Assembly: GCA_014773175.1 (NCBI GenBank)
Contig: VXCM01001368.1
Location: 62,001 to 126,000 of the forward strand
Direction of reading: 5' to 3'
DNA length: 64,000 nucleotides
Origin: Lucifuga dentata
Taxonomy: Eukaryota; Chordata; Actinopteri; Ophidiiformes; Bythitidae
Numbering within the stretch: the first letter of the stretch is position 1; each line of letters opens with the position of its first letter. Below the pieces are notes generated by a model that saw only the letters and a program-made list of their open reading frames with translations, did not search any database and was not told the DNA's origin. The translations under genes were made by a program, and so were the position numbers. Positions 36,125-50,395 of the stretch are shown here, one piece after another.

Positions 36125-37445
36125 CTTTATTTTCTCATACACTACAAAAATGTAGTATGCAGGTGGCACACGTATAATTATGTTATGTTCAGTAATAGGC
36201 CAACACCCTCCAATTAGCTGATCTCTCCAAAAACTCAGTGCTACATGTATCATTTTTTTTTTTTTTTTTTTTTTTAATTAAACTGTCTGTTTGTAATCAT
36301 TCTGATTCATGCTTTTGCATTATTTTTCAACAAGCTGATCATCTTTGACTGCTGGTATTTGATTATTTATGTGGAAATAATGCTCCTGTTGTAAAGTTAT
36401 TCACTTCTACTTAAGCAAAATTTCAGTGACAGTGCCGCTTTTGCACTTCCATATGCAGACTCGCACATGCATATCCAAATAAACGCCGCCACGGACGCAC
36501 ATGCACGACCGCACAGCTGCAGTACAGTATGCATAAAATCACACCCTCAGTCTCCTTCCTGCTCTTTCTTTCCCATCTTTTATCTCTCAGTCTTCCTCCA
36601 CATCTGAATTCCCTCAGAGCACAACAACACAACCTTTGGTTACTTCGCTGAGCAACACACCGCCACTCACCAGAGAGCTAAGCCTGTAGAATCCAATCAG
36701 GTCGTCTCTCTCCGACCTGCCTCAGTGCTACAACCCAAAGTGTTTGAACCTTAAAGAGAAAAGTCAGACGATAGCTAAGTCCTTGTGGATTTACTTGTTT
36801 GCATTTGTCATTTGGAAGAAATTGTACGGTACATATTTACATTTCATGAGGTAAAGAAAATCAAATGTAACTGTGTTTAATTCATTTGCAGAGGTAAAAC
36901 AAAAAAAAAAAAGGCAGTACACTAGGGCATAGTTGTTTTTAGCTTTTACCTATTTCCGAGGATTTTGAGACAATTTCCACCTGGATTTCAGTTTGCCACA
37001 CACCTAAAAGTTGTTTCTTGTGTGTAGAAAGACACGACCTACCACAGTTTAAAAGTAAACAAGGTCATTCAGAGAGGAGAAGAGAAAACTGGAGAGAAGA
37101 ATGGAAACAAGCTGCTAAATATGTCCCATGGTTCCTTAAAGTAAGCAAAGAAATGATAAACTGTTAATCTACTGGGAAGTTTCTATGATTGATTTTTCCT
37201 CTGATTTCCAGGTCAGAGGTTGGAGAATCAGGGCTTTGATGGTTTAAACCCTTTTTCAGCTTAGAAAACATGGTGTGCCCCCTTAGCAATTGCCATTGAA
37301 GCATTCAGTGCTTTGACAGTATGAATTTGACTTTTCTTTGCTTAATAATGTTTGTAACGCAACAATAAGTATTATAATTTTTCAACAAAATTCCAAAATG
37401 TCTATATGACTTTAACAGAAGCTGATATTGGTGTTTGGAATTGCA

Positions 37446-37958
37446 TTAAAAGAGCAAACCAGCGAGTTTGAATGTTTGAGCCCAGTAAATACTAACCGTA
37501 TACATGTCACATTACTGTTAACCATTGTCCAAAACATAAAATCATATTTTGCAAAATCTCTTAATCTTTCAAAATCAAATGTTCAGCCACCATAAAATTC
37601 AGTGTTTCACCTGCTAACACGTGCATCCAAATGTAGACGGGACAGGTGTTTTGAATTTCTCAGTAAATTTTCCTGGGACTGTATCCTCTGGTGGAGATGT
37701 ACATTTTCTTCTGTGCAGCTCCATGTCAGACTGATTAAATTAAGTAACTTTGAGAAAAAAATAAAAATGATAATTGGTTCACTGTTTGGGTCACTGTCTT
37801 AAACAAGTCTCCACAAGTTGATTTAATAGCATACTGGGATGAACTGAAACCAGTGGCTGCCTGAAGGTAGGTTGGTAAATGGTTGGCAGTATTGTAACAT
37901 GTAGATGGGTTGTATTCATTGGGCTAAAGCACACAAAATTACCAGTATGCTTCTTTAA
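37446..37958 (+). mobile_element. TTAAAGGACC inverted-repeat element, copy 5 (full length)
   Basis: It starts TTAAAAGAGCAAACCAGCGA and ends ACCAGTATGCTTCTTTAA. The interior follows copy 2 throughout, with GTTTCACCTGCTAACACGTG and TCCTGGGACTGTATCC in the same order. It is 513 bp, non-coding. Confidence 0.75.
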
Positions 37959-37986
37959 AGTTAGGAAGGAACAATGGCAGGTCAAG

Positions 37987-38017
37987 CCGTATGCTGATGA
38001 TATAACACTCTACACAT
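37987..38017 (+). pseudogene. Possible LINE reverse-transcriptase YADD scrap
   Basis: The frame reads PYADDITLYT, matching the catalytic YADD motif context of LINE reverse transcriptases. The flanking residues are not clearly reverse transcriptase and the match is only about ten residues, so this could be chance. Confidence 0.3.
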
Positions 38018-39284
38018 GTATGATGCTGATCAGCATGGACTCATGCTTTTTGTCTTTGCATTCCCGTGTCATGCACAATGCACACCTTTTACAATGGACA
38101 TCATGGCCTTGCCACTAGCTACAATGCATGAATGAGTGATGTACCGCCTGCACACAGGCACCATAATGAAGCATGTTTCGAGTTTCAAAGTTCTGTCACG
38201 TGCAGCCATACAAGTATAACAACAGTGAAATGCTTTTTTCTGGTAGCTTTCCAGACTGTGCTTCTTAAGTATAAAAAATATGATAAAATAAAAATAAGGA
38301 TACGACAACAAGACCAAAATTAAGAATTAAAAATGTGTAAGTATGCATTCTATTTATGACCAACAGCAGGAGAATGTATGTACAAGTATCAGTAAATATG
38401 TGCAAAATAGTGCTGTACATAGTGCAAATGCAGCTACAGATGACTGTCCTTGTGTGTGTAGTGAGTATCAGAGAGAGAGAGAGAGATAGAGATAGAATGT
38501 GTGTTGTTCTTCTGCTTCTGCAGAACTCGGGTCCAAGGTCAGGAAACAATGTGCATTCTTCCACTCCAGATTCCCATCCTTGCTCCCATTCAAGAAAGAA
38601 AAAAAACTCCTTTCAGGCTAAGTTCTTAACATACTGTATCCTCTAAAGACAAAAAAATCTTTACAGTTTGAAACTAAAGGGCACTTTGAAGATTGCGATC
38701 ATCTGCCAGCGCTGAACAGTTCTCCAACTGGCAAAGATTTAGACTCCATAATGGTTTGTTTATTGTGTCTTAAGGCTTTGATTTTCAGGGAAAATGCTTG
38801 TGTGCACAACGCTGTTTAGCAGCCAACTTGGATGTCTGCATGTTGGACCTTCCCACCAACATTTGGACGCGGAATCATAATGAAAAAACCAGAACAATGA
38901 CAACTAGCCAAGTCCAGAGCATAACCGAAACGATGATTAAAGTGTATTTAAAGACAGTATTGTTAACACGGCCTGGGGGAGCAGACGCTATTTCTGTGGA
39001 GCAAATTAATTATGCCCCTTGTGTAATTCAGTACTGCGGTATTTATGGCGATAACACTCACATTCTTAAATCGATACTAACAATTTCCGAATATGTTATA
39101 ATTCCACATAGCACCAAAAGTGTTTTCTGGGCTTCATTGATATTTAGTAGGTTGATTATTTCAGGTAGATGAGCTGCCATATTCCCATTAAGAAGTTAAA
39201 AGTGGGAGGAGGCTTGGCGAGGCTGTTCCATCTCCCCTCTTCCCCCTGCCAACAGACACTCTCCAAGGCTTTCTGCCTGAAACA

Positions 39285-39317
39285 GCACACACACAAACAC
39301 ACACACACACACACAGT
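39285..39317. repeat. (CA)n microsatellite
   Basis: A CA run of about 33 bases with one AA interruption. Confidence 0.85.
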
Positions 39318-42300
39318 GCAGAGCCAGATAGAAGCGCCTGCTTTCCCTGTGTGCGTCAGAGCAAATAGTCTTATGTGCTGAGCCATGTTTCTGTGTATGA
39401 AAGGTAATCCAAGACAACATCTTTATCTCAATGAATATCCATTTATCGTCAACGATTGATGAGAGAAAAATTATCCATTAATCCAAATTTGCTGGTCTTA
39501 AGTCTTCATGGGAACATGGAGTGCTCTGTCACGTGTGTGATGTGATGTATTTACCATAAAGTTTCTGGCGCCGAAGCATTTAACCCCAGAATCAAAGATG
39601 TTCCCAATCAAGAATGAAATAAAAATTATAATTTTGGAGATGATCATTTTATCACCTTGACATATTGGCTGTGTCGACATACAACCAAAAATATCAATCT
39701 TAGTGTAAAATATTCTTTCTGAATAGTTTGTGGAAGACTGCATGTTTTATTAAATCCACCCTTTAAGATTAATAAGCATCCTTTATCCAAATGCACTTTT
39801 CATATTATACTTGGTCCGCCCCTCAAGCAATGAACGAGGTTCCAGTAATGTAAAGTTTCCAGAAGCTAAACAAACAGAATTCTTTTCTGTTAGATGGACA
39901 TTACATTTTTGATTTTGTGACTTTTGAGATGTCTGACATTTATAACACATGCATAGGAATAAAATCAAACTGTCTCATTTAAAAACATTATAAGAATTAA
40001 TTTGAATTATTTTCTCATACGAAAGACAAACTTATTAACCTCAGAATTTGATTACGTTTCAGTCAATGTTAAAACATCATCATGACTAAAATTTGGGGTT
40101 ACAAGGCTTTTACACACCTGTAGTGAACTGCACACACACACATTCAGAGGCATTTTTCAAACCCGAGCAGCGGACTGATAAGGCCACAGCGATTAGATCT
40201 ATAAGGAAGGCTGAATTACAGCCAGCCCTCATCTCTGCTGATACTGTTGACTCAGACAAAAAGCTGGAACTTTGATACTCTGCGGTGCATTAACTGTTAT
40301 TTTTCCACTGCCACTCCACTGATACCTTATTTACGTTGAAATGAAACGCCAGTTTGAGTGCTATTGACAGTGTCGATCCCTGTTGCATCACACAAAGATG
40401 CTGTTATTTGCTTCTCCCTCCACCACGTTTCAGTAATATCATGTTTATAAGATAGTGTTTTACTGAAAAATATACAAAGCCTTATTTACCCATATAGTGA
40501 ACTATGTTTAACTTTTGCTCGGGATGTATCATTTGAACCAGGGTTTTTTTCCCCCCTCTGGCATCCAGCACATGCCATGCTTATCCCTTTTCCTTGCCAC
40601 CGCTTTCCTGCCAGCAACTTCTCCCTCACAGTATCAAAACTAGGCCAGCTGAACAGAGTCGGCACCGAGCGCTTTGCAGTTGAAATGAGAGATAAAGGCG
40701 GAAGTCAAACAGGGGGCGGCAAGGAAGAGCATCATCGCCGATTTCCCAAGTTGCATCCGAGAACTGTCGAGGCGTTCGCTTTCTGCCGTGTTAGCATGGT
40801 GACAAAGCATTTGTAACACCTCCACCCATTGCTTCCACGACGCCGTCACGTCAGATGAAATCAACTTTCAGAGAGTAGAGGTAAAGGCGGGGGCGGCGGA
40901 TGGGAAACAGGCAGAGAGAAGTAGAGGTAGAGAGAGAGAGAGAGATCTTTTTTGTTGAGGGAGAAGGGGTGTGAGACATTGTCGGGGCTGAAAACACACA
41001 GACACCTTAGTTTTATTCTGTTTTGTTATTGTTGTCAGTCACAGGAAGAAAATGTCAGGCTCAGCTTGGGGAAATTGGACGTGGGGGTGGCAGAGAATAA
41101 CTAAACAGGAGGCAAAGGAATGTTATGAGAATAAACGTAGAAAAGCTTGAGTGGTGAAGATGGAGGAAGATGGAGTTTGGGACGAAGGAAACAACTTTGG
41201 TGAAGGACTTGACCACAGGATTTGCAAACACTCGAGTGGAATTCACTGGTTTGTTCAACTAAATCAGTGTGTGTGAAATCAGACTTCTAAATGGCATGCG
41301 GTTTAGAATATAATTAAAAATGGATAAAATGTCTCCATCCACCAGCCATTAAGAGCCTCGTGTATAATGCTAGCATTTCATTACACTGATTAATTACTGC
41401 CTCTGTGCTTCTACCTATAGCACCACTTCATTGCTGAATTAGAAATGTACACATCACTCTTGATGGAAAATGGTTGGAGGCAACACATTTATACAAATAC
41501 ATCACAGAGACAATCTAACGGCCAACAAATGGGGATAGAAAAGGCTCCCTTTTCTGTATTTATCATTGAAACCGAAAGCTGGCAGAAAAAATGTTGCTTG
41601 CAGAGTTTTGTTTTGTGAGCAAACCTTTCTTAGTGTTTTGAAATATAACACAACGTATTACTAGAGTTGCACAATTTCAGTTTTGATTGTACATATTTCC
41701 GTAGGAATTCATAGATAGGCAAGAGACCAAAAATAGGACACGAGGAACCTGCATCAGCACTGTTCTCTTTCATTTTCCAAACCTATTCTAGCAAACCTAC
41801 TTCTAAGACCTCTACAGACAAGGAGAGGAAGATCCAGGGGATATCACTTCATTCTGTGTCCTACATCAAACTGTGTACGATCTGAGAATTAAATTATTTC
41901 ATTGATAATTGAGGAAAAGGCCTAAGGGTTGGTGGTGAAACATTCCTAGCTAATGTTGAAAAAGAGGATATCCTCAAATATGGCATTTTGTAATTGGGAA
42001 GTGTGAAATACAAACAGTAAAAAAAATTATGTTAGGAACAATATTTCCCCAGAGTCGACTATAAAAAGCACCCTTTTGAATAATCCATTTGACTTTTTGT
42101 TCTGTCGTCTGTGCAGACACAAGACTTGTGTGAAATTCACCAATTCACCAATCTAAATGAACTCAGTCTGCCAATCAGAGCAGCAGCTCATTAGCAGCAA
42201 GTCTTCTTATGTGAAACAACAAAATGGCCTGTTCGCTTGTAGCTGAAATAAGCACTGGGAAGAGAATCATTACAACTATAGCTAATGGATTGTTACTCAG

Positions 42301-42418
42301 AAACACAACTCCCATGAGTCATTATGTAAAACCGAAGTGCTCCTGAATTGTTGTCAACTTGAAATTTCTTCTAACCAGGGTGATATTTAAGGTAGGTGAT
42401 AAGTTAGAGGCAACTCCT

Positions 42419-42782
42419 TTAAAGAACAATTCCATTTAGCGTGTTTGAGCCTAATATATACAACCTGCGTACGCACTGTGTTACTGACAGCCATTTCCCA
42501 AAATATACTACTGGAGTGGTAAACTTTAGAATTTGAAACATTCAATTTTAAGGTGGGTGTATCACCTGAACATTTGATTTTGAAAGATTAGGGAATTTGG
42601 CAAAATAACAGGAAAACTAANGTATCACCTGAACATTTGATTTTGAAAGATTAGGGAATTTGGCAAAATAACAGGAAAACTAAAATATGATTTAATGTTT
42701 TGGAAATTGTCAGCAAAATAATATGTATGCGGGTAGATTTTATTGGGCTTAAACATGCAAAACCACTGGTGTAGTCCTTTAA
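42419..42782 (-). mobile_element. TTAAAGGACC family, copy 6
   Basis: Both termini are present (TTAAAGAACAATTCCATTTA and CCACTGGTGTAGTCCTTTAA). The interior matches copies 2, 4 and 5 in reverse orientation (GAACATTTGATTTTGAAAGA). The length includes a 62-bp duplication across the N at 42621, so the true length is about 300 bp; it has an internal deletion relative to copy 2. Confidence 0.7.
42559..42683. other. Duplicated contig end across single N (62 bp)
   Basis: Bases 42559-42620 are repeated exactly at 42622-42683 with an N at 42621. Confidence 0.9.
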
Positions 42783-44493
42783 AAATAGAATTTTAGTTAT
42801 TTTCTGTTATTTTAGGGAGTAGAAAGTATGTGTTGAAGATTGTGAAATTGACACCTATAGAAATGCACCTATACGTCCTGAATGTCCCTTAACACTTAAA
42901 TTATTCCTTTACTTCTGTCAGCATCAACATCTAAAATTTTTGAACACATGTGGGTCATACACACTCACAAAGTACAAGGCTAGCGAGTGTTTGGCCAGTG
43001 TCTGTGTTTTGCAGTCTGTGGGTGTTTTCCACTCAGGCCTGATGCAACAGGCCAATCAGAACAGTGCAGTGGACAGACATAGTACCAAAAATGACCTGTT
43101 TTTTACTCAGTGTGCACAGTAGTGTTGCAGCAAGAGAGAGTATAAGCAGATTAATATCTTTTTAGCACATTAAACATTACAAATGTATCAGAATTGACGC
43201 CTAAATGAACGTAGGAACATGGAAATCTGCAAAAGGATGGGCTTTTGTGTTCCATTTTGAATTCCTGTTTAATTCAATAAATATACTGTATGAAAACTTT
43301 ATTTTTTTTTCTTTCAGTCTGGACCGTTACTCTTTTTCCTGCAGGTTTGCACGGCATCTCACAAGTCTGAGACCATTTGTGAATATGCCTTGATTTGAGC
43401 TATTTTAAGACCATTAACCACTTAATGAGCAATTACAAGATTAGCCACTGCATCTAATCCCTCTTTAAACTGGGTTGCAGACTGAAGCTGATGTGTTTCT
43501 GCTGTGTGCGCTGCCAGATCTGTACACAAGACATTTTACAGGGCACCCTCCCCCAACACACACACACACGTTGCTCTGTGTGGTCTCATTAGTTTGAATC
43601 TCTTGCTTTAATTAATCACTAACAGAGTGCTTAATTCATCTATAATTTCAACACAGTGGAGTTGATTAGTGTAGCATTTCCCTCTGGCCCTGTTAAAGTT
43701 TTTGATTTTCTTTTCAGTTTTTTTTTTTTTTACCCCTCCTGCTTCTCTCTCATCTTTATAATGGCAGCTCATCAAGAGCTCCGAGACAATCAGGCAGCGG
43801 AGCACCCTTGACTCTCTTTTGAGGGTTGTGATTACGATGGCTCTGGATGCTTGACGTTATTGTTGTGGAATCAAGTGGATCCACTTTTCTTTCACAGCAG
43901 CTGGATGGTATTAGAGCCATTCTTTAGTTTTATTTTATGGACTGATGCCTTTTTTTTGTTTTGTTTTGTTTTGTTTTTTAAGACCAAAAGGTGATAATGA
44001 GGAAGTGTGTGTTCAGAGTCCCTCTTGTATTGTCGTGTTGTTGCTGGCTGTAAGGCTTTTTATGTTAAGATGATGAAGAAAAAATTCATATTTCTGAATT
44101 CAGTTTGTTATTTACCGGATTTGTGATGGCTGACTTTTATCCATTACTATTCCTAAGCATTTCTATACATTTAAAAGCTAAAGTAAGTGTTTGTTTTGGC
44201 TCTTTATCCTGTCGTAACATTGATATGACTTTCTTAAATTACTTTTGCAGTAATTGAAATGTGAATGCCAAACTTCCTGTTACAACTATAATAATGTTCT
44301 GTTTCATTGCTGATAACAGTTCCAGAAAAAAAATTTATTTCAATATAACATTGCGAATAAACCATGTCCACAATGTCCTTTGTCTGTTCTTGCCAAGTTT
44401 TGGACCGCATTCTTTTTTTTTTTTTTTTTTTTTTNGGGGGGAATATACAAAACTATCAAAGATCATAGGAATAGTGCCAAGAGAAATCTTGTG

Positions 44494-44572
44494 GGGTGTG
44501 TGTGTGTGTGTGTGTGTTTGTCCTTATTCTTACTTCAATGTGTTGTGTGACTTGCTTTTAAAATGCGTGTGC

Positions 44573-44612
<40 letters not shown>
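44494..44612. repeat. (GT)n and compound (GT)n(GA)n microsatellites
   Basis: A GT run at about 44494-44516 is followed by a compound GTGC/GT then GA run at about 44561-44611. Translations across it are low-complexity only. Confidence 0.85.
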
Positions 44613-45648
44613 CAGTGTGTATGAGTGTCATGATCCTGTGAGCTCGGAGAGAGGAAAAGGCCCAGGCTCTTTTTCCCAGGAGTCATCTGCCAATCATTTT
44701 CTCAGATTCAGAGGCAAAAATAAAAAAAGGAGGGGGGGAAGACAGAAAAAGAAGAATAAAGGGAAAGAAAAAGAAGAAAGCCTCCCTGTAGAATGACTAA
44801 ATAGACCTTCAGTGATCTGACAGAGAGGCCTGGAGCAGAATCCCAAGTACCCTGCACGGTTAAATATCCACTGCGGGAATGCCGAGCTTTACCACACTAT
44901 TGATTTTAATCATCTCCTAAAAGCTCAGACTTTTCAAGAAGAAATAAAAAATAAAAGCCAGTGAAGACTGGATTCAGAAAAAAATGAAATCCGGCGAATC
45001 AGGAAAGATGACAATTGATTGGATTTTGTTTTTTACATCTTTTTTGATGCACTCCCACCCCACCCAGTTCCTCCCAGCCTCATCTTACAGAACCCTTTGA
45101 GATAATTATAAGGTGCTAAATTTACCCCTCTTGCTGTGGCTGCCGCTGCCCGAGTCACAGAAGTGCTCATTAACGGGAATAGACTCTCATGTACTGATAT
45201 CGGTCTGTAGAGCCACTAATGAGGAGTGAAGCTTGATGACAGGAGTTTGATTGAAAAGGCTTCGTGAGGAGTGTGACGCGATGGCACTTCTACGATTGCA
45301 AAAGGTCTCCTCCTCCTCTGCCTATTCAACAACACCAGCAAGTCAGAGGAATAGTGATTTATATTGATGATTTGGGTCCAAATTTATTTCCATCACTTCT
45401 CATCGTTTCAGAGTTTGTGAAGTGGATATTGATGAGGAAAAAGTGTATCTGTTACTCAAGACGCATCAAAATCAAAACCTAATAATCCGTCTAAAACCCA
45501 ATATCTCCCAGTGAGCCGGAACGTCGGAGCAGATATTTATAGAAGAATCAAATATTGGTTAAAGTGAGAGAGTCAGTGGGCTTGATTTGCCTTACAGTCA
45601 CTAAACACACCCAAGATGGAACATCATTTCAGTAATCCTCAGTATTTT

Positions 45649-45680
45649 TTTTTTTTTTTTTANTTTTTTTTTTTTTTTTT
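45649..45680. repeat. Poly-T with N
   Basis: A T homopolymer interrupted by an N at 45663; a contig break in simple sequence. Confidence 0.8.
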
Positions 45681-46179
45681 AAGTTTCTGCATCTAATATT
45701 GTTTACTTTGTCAAAGTTCCAGAATTTCTTATAAGACACAATAAATATGATAATATGAGTGGATAAAAGAGATCAGGGACTGCTGACTGATTTAATTTGA
45801 TATCAGCTTGATTTTAATGCAATAAATTATTAGCCTTCAACAATAATTTCTGTAAGTAATGTGTAAATAACCCCATCATTTTGCAGTCTGTTAATTTCCC
45901 ATACCTCTTGCTTCAGCGATGTTCAATTTTGAGATTTTCCTATAAATCTTGTTAGATTTGCCACCACAACAAGCTATTTAAAAAAAAAAGAAAAATAATG
46001 GTTTTACTACCTGCATAAATTTAATCTTATCAAGGGTTGGTACCCTTTCCTCCATGCACAAATGACCATACACTGACTTGACTTATTCCTGGATTGCATC
46101 CTGATTCTGTCCTCACTGTGATTTCATTTTGGTTACATCATTCTGGACGTGAAATTCTCTGATAGTTTGTGGCTTAATT

Positions 46180-46464
46180 GCTGTTTTATATCTTTCCTGT
46201 GTTGTTTCATTGTTATTTGTGTCTTTGTAATTTGTTTGCGTCCCCACCTAATTTACACCTGGCCGTTTGAGGAGAGGGAACCTTTCCTTGAATTGCCTCT
46301 CCTGAGGTTTCTTCCATTTTTTTTCTTTATATGATATGTTTTTTTAGGGAGTTTTTCCTTGTCCTAGAGAGCTTGGGCTGGGCGGGGAACCTTTTGAAGT
46401 GTGAGTCTGTAATGCTCTTTGAGATATTACGTGATATTGGGCTATACAAATAAACTTGACTTGA
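46180..46464 (+). mobile_element. L2/Maui-like LINE 3' untranslated tail
   Basis: The order CCTGAGGTTTCTTCCATTTT, GGGAGTTTTTCCTTGTCC, CTCTTTGAGATATTACGTGA, GGGCTATACAAATAAACTTG is the characteristic 3' tail of L2-type elements in fish. It ends in short TTGACTTGA repeats. No reverse-transcriptase frame precedes it, so the copy is strongly 5' truncated, as is usual for LINE insertions. Confidence 0.65.
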
Positions 46465-49400
46465 ATATTAACTACCAATAAAACCATGCAAAGCACATAT
46501 TTGATATTATTTGGCAGACAGAACTCAGATGGGTATCATTTGGAACAACAATAGTCTGATGTGTCCTACTATATTTTAAAACACATTATTATTCTCTAAT
46601 TTATTTTTTTTCCAGTATTTTTTTTAGTATTTAATGAACCCCCTCTAACCAATCAGAATCAGGATTTAAAAGAACCCAATATCAACCAAATTTATGAAAG
46701 AGGAAACATTTCGAGTTTCTGTGAAAAACAAGGACTTTAATGGAAAATCAGATTAGGGCACCCCTAATCACATTTTATAATCATAAGATTTGGCACTTCT
46801 ACAAACGTGATATAAATGCTGCACAAAAATGGCTTCTATCAAAACAAGTTTCAGCATCACATCTGGTTCCAGTGGCAGAATTTGACTACTGAAGCCAACA
46901 GAACAGCACAATCAAATCTGCAATAGCAAAGACTTTGTTGTGGCTCAAATGATCCTTTCTGCTTTATGGGTTGTTGTTTTTTTTCCTTTTCTTTTCTTTG
47001 CTTTTTTTTTTTTTACCATTTGCTGCAGTACAGCAAGTCATTTAGTGTTAATTTGTAAGGTGGCCGTATTGTTGTAGGCAGGTCATGGTTTGTATCCATG
47101 GGGAAGAAGCCTGAGCAGCTCCCAGCGCCGGTTTAGTCTCTTAGCTTGGTCAAGGTGACAGTGATCCATGTCTCTCTGGAGGGCTTCCACACAGGACACG
47201 TAGCATTATTATACCATTATAAATACCAATGGATGGAGCAATGGCGAGAGGGAAAGGAATGGGGGGGATGGAGAGTGAAGGAGTGGTGCGAGTGTTCCGT
47301 AGCCTTTGCTTCACATAGTCAAATCCTGAGGGATTTCTCAGCTAGAAAATAAGGGGTGATCCCTGCTACAGGCTAGTGTTGTTTTCAAGTCTTCATGTAT
47401 AGTGAAAAAAAGAATCCAAAGTCTTCATGCGATCTGACAGGGAAGCTTGATTGAGAGATGTTCTGTTGCAGCAGATCGATTATGCACTGCTGCAGTGGCT
47501 GACTGCGGGAATGTCATCTTAATAAAAGATGAATGACACTTGTCTTGAAAATGGTGGAAAATAACGGTGATCCATTCCTGATTCAGAGCTTAGCACTTCA
47601 TTCGTATCAAATAGTTTAAAACTTTTTTTGATATAAACTTGACAAATATACTATATATCACTAAGAGTTGACCTCTTCGACCAGTTTTCACAGTTAAGGC
47701 ATATTCTTATATATATAACTTGTTGACATGAATAGGATCTTTCCCACTGGTGTTTTTTTTTACTTATTATGCCAGATTACCTCATCTCAGGACCATGTAG
47801 GTGTTTCCATAGTGATGCTACCTTTAGTTCACTTATTGCTTTCAGGACAGCAAATTTAAAGAAAGAAAATGGTGAATTTAAATCATTTCAATTAAGTCAC
47901 TACAATCATAGGATTCTAACCTAACACCTTCTAATGCCTTATTTCCGCAGGACTAATATTATCTGGGAGGCTTGTATGATTTGTAATAACTGCAGAGCTC
48001 ATCTGAGCAGGTGTGGTATCAGAGATTTTGGCCCCCGTGACAATATAGCACTGTGGGCTCCACTGTCCCAATACTGTTTGATGGGTAACAGGCTCTTTCT
48101 AAATTAAAAATTCCATTGCAAATCAACTGCCATAATTTGGGAAAAAACAGAGGTCATCCAACCTTTAGTCCTTATCTTTTGCATTTTTCCTGGTCGCTAA
48201 CTATGGAGGCTGCACAGGAATATTTAAATGTTAGTTTTGTGGATGCACCTAAAACATATGTTGTGGTAATTCCTAAATCACATGAGGTCCCCAGGTAATG
48301 TTAGTCCCATGCAAATTGTACTTTAGTTGACCTAATATGGCGACCCTGAACAAATCAATGTCTATGTTATCTATAATCTGTAACTGATTGCCCTGTTTAA
48401 CAGATTAATGATTGCTGGATCCGATGTCTGAAAGGAGGAGGAAGAGGGAGGATAATTTAATGCAGAGTTTTATTGTTTTGCCCTGTCTTGCAGAATTTTT
48501 TTTTCTCTTCCCTCACATACTTACATCTGAGGATTTTCTGTATGCCAGGATTGTTTCCTTAGAGAAAACAACCAACTTGGAGAGATAAAGACGTAGTGCA
48601 CTGTAGTAATTAGTTTGCTTAACTTTGAGTTAACTGTGCGTGCACCATGGACCATTATCCTTACTGTGCCGTGTTAAAAGTATACTTAAAGCAATGAAAC
48701 AGCCCTTGCCTGTAGCTCTTGATGGGTGTCCCTGCTTCGCTCTCACAAATATACCATCTCCTAAACAGAGGGTACCATCCTGTCCTCCAATCTGTACTGC
48801 AATGGCACCCAGTGGGGCTCGCACTGCCATATAAAAGATAATAGAATATAAAATAGTTTTTATATCCTGCGAGGGTGCATGCTGAAGGCTTTCGCAGTGA
48901 TTGTTTTAAGGCTCATGAATCTCCTAAATCGCTGCTGCCGATCACGATGATTGCAACAAAGGACATTTACACACCGTTTCGCCTCATAACCCGCCTCAGT
49001 CGGCGGGCTGGCTCGCACAGTGGCGGTTAAAGCGGTTGGATGCTGCAGCTCATCGCCTTAGATCACTATTGGATTTCCCCCACCGGTGCCACAAAACGGC
49101 ATATTTCATCTGTACAACACTTTGAACTGTCGATCCACGGTCCACTTAAAGCTGCTAAGGGTTGGAAGAGCGCACGTCTCTGTGAGCGCATTTGTGTGTC
49201 TGGCGCAACAAATGTCACGCTGAGACTAATTGTACAGATTCAACTTTACCGGCTCATTAATTTCTCTATAAGAATTGACCATTTGACATATTAATGTTGA
49301 AAAATTGCATTGCATCACTGTTAATATTCCATCATTGTGTGTTCAGTTAATTCAGTGCATATCTAATGCGTTTAGCCCATTTATTATTAGTTCTTGCATT

Positions 49401-49540
49401 ACGTCTTGTGACTATTTTGACATAGCAGGTTATTGTAAAAACAGCATGTTCTGTTGAAATGCATTAGGCTAAAACACATGCTAAACTATACCTGGTATTG
49501 TTGTTAGACACAGATGGCAAGCAGGACCTGGTGTGGAGAT

Positions 49541-49561
49541 GTGTGTGTGTGTGTGTGTGTG
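49541..49561. repeat. (TG)n microsatellite
   Basis: A TG run of about 21 bases. Confidence 0.85.
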
Positions 49562-50395
49562 ATTTCAGGCCTCTTGCTGCCTTGTTGACCATGGTCCAGC
49601 CTGCTCGACCTCCAGCTGACCCTGAACCATTTGAAAATATGATTGTAATCCGTGCGAGGATTTGGCCTGGGTGTCTATTACCACTGTAATCTGTCACACT
49701 GGCATCCAATATTCATTCCACGTCCAGGTTAAGCCCCTTTTTCTGTCTGCACCACCCGTCACCATGGGAGGAAGGGAGGGGGAGAGAGAGGGAGAGAGAG
49801 AAGGGGAGAAAAGGTGTTGGCATGAATGGGAAAAAAAGAGAAGAGCGGTTTTGAAATAGAGAGAGAGCTGCTTCAGTCAGGCCCCTGGGTCGGGGTGAAG
49901 AAATCTATCGTGGAACACAAGGTCCCATTAATGCAGTAGGGATAGCTTGAACTCCCCCCACCCCATCTTAAACACACACACAAAGAAGAAGAAGTGGTAT
50001 GTATAAAATTACAGGGGAGAAATGATAGATATAAGAGAGATTATGTATTTCTGAGGAGAACAGGTTGATAGAAAAATTGGAAAATGGAAAAAAAAAATAG
50101 GAGCGTAATCACAAAAAAACATGGCACAAAGTTGTAAAATGACAAACAAAATCAGTCATTTGCTTAACTAACAATCAACACAAAACAGATGAGCTCAAAA
50201 TTCATTTCTGTAGTGTCATGTATTGTTTTAAAATCCCTGGAATGATGTATTGCTTATTTCGGCAGCACAGAATCTAAATCTTTAATATTAATCCTCCTGG
50301 CGCAATTGTTTTCAATCTTTGTGTCAATAAAAGTGTTTTCCAAAAAATGCAGCCGAGCCATAAACACATGAGATGACGATATCAAGGAGGAGACT

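Noticed and set aside
48110..48200. Possible LINE reverse-transcriptase scrap (KTEVIQ-like)
   Set aside because: The match is a few residues only and needs a favourable frame choice.
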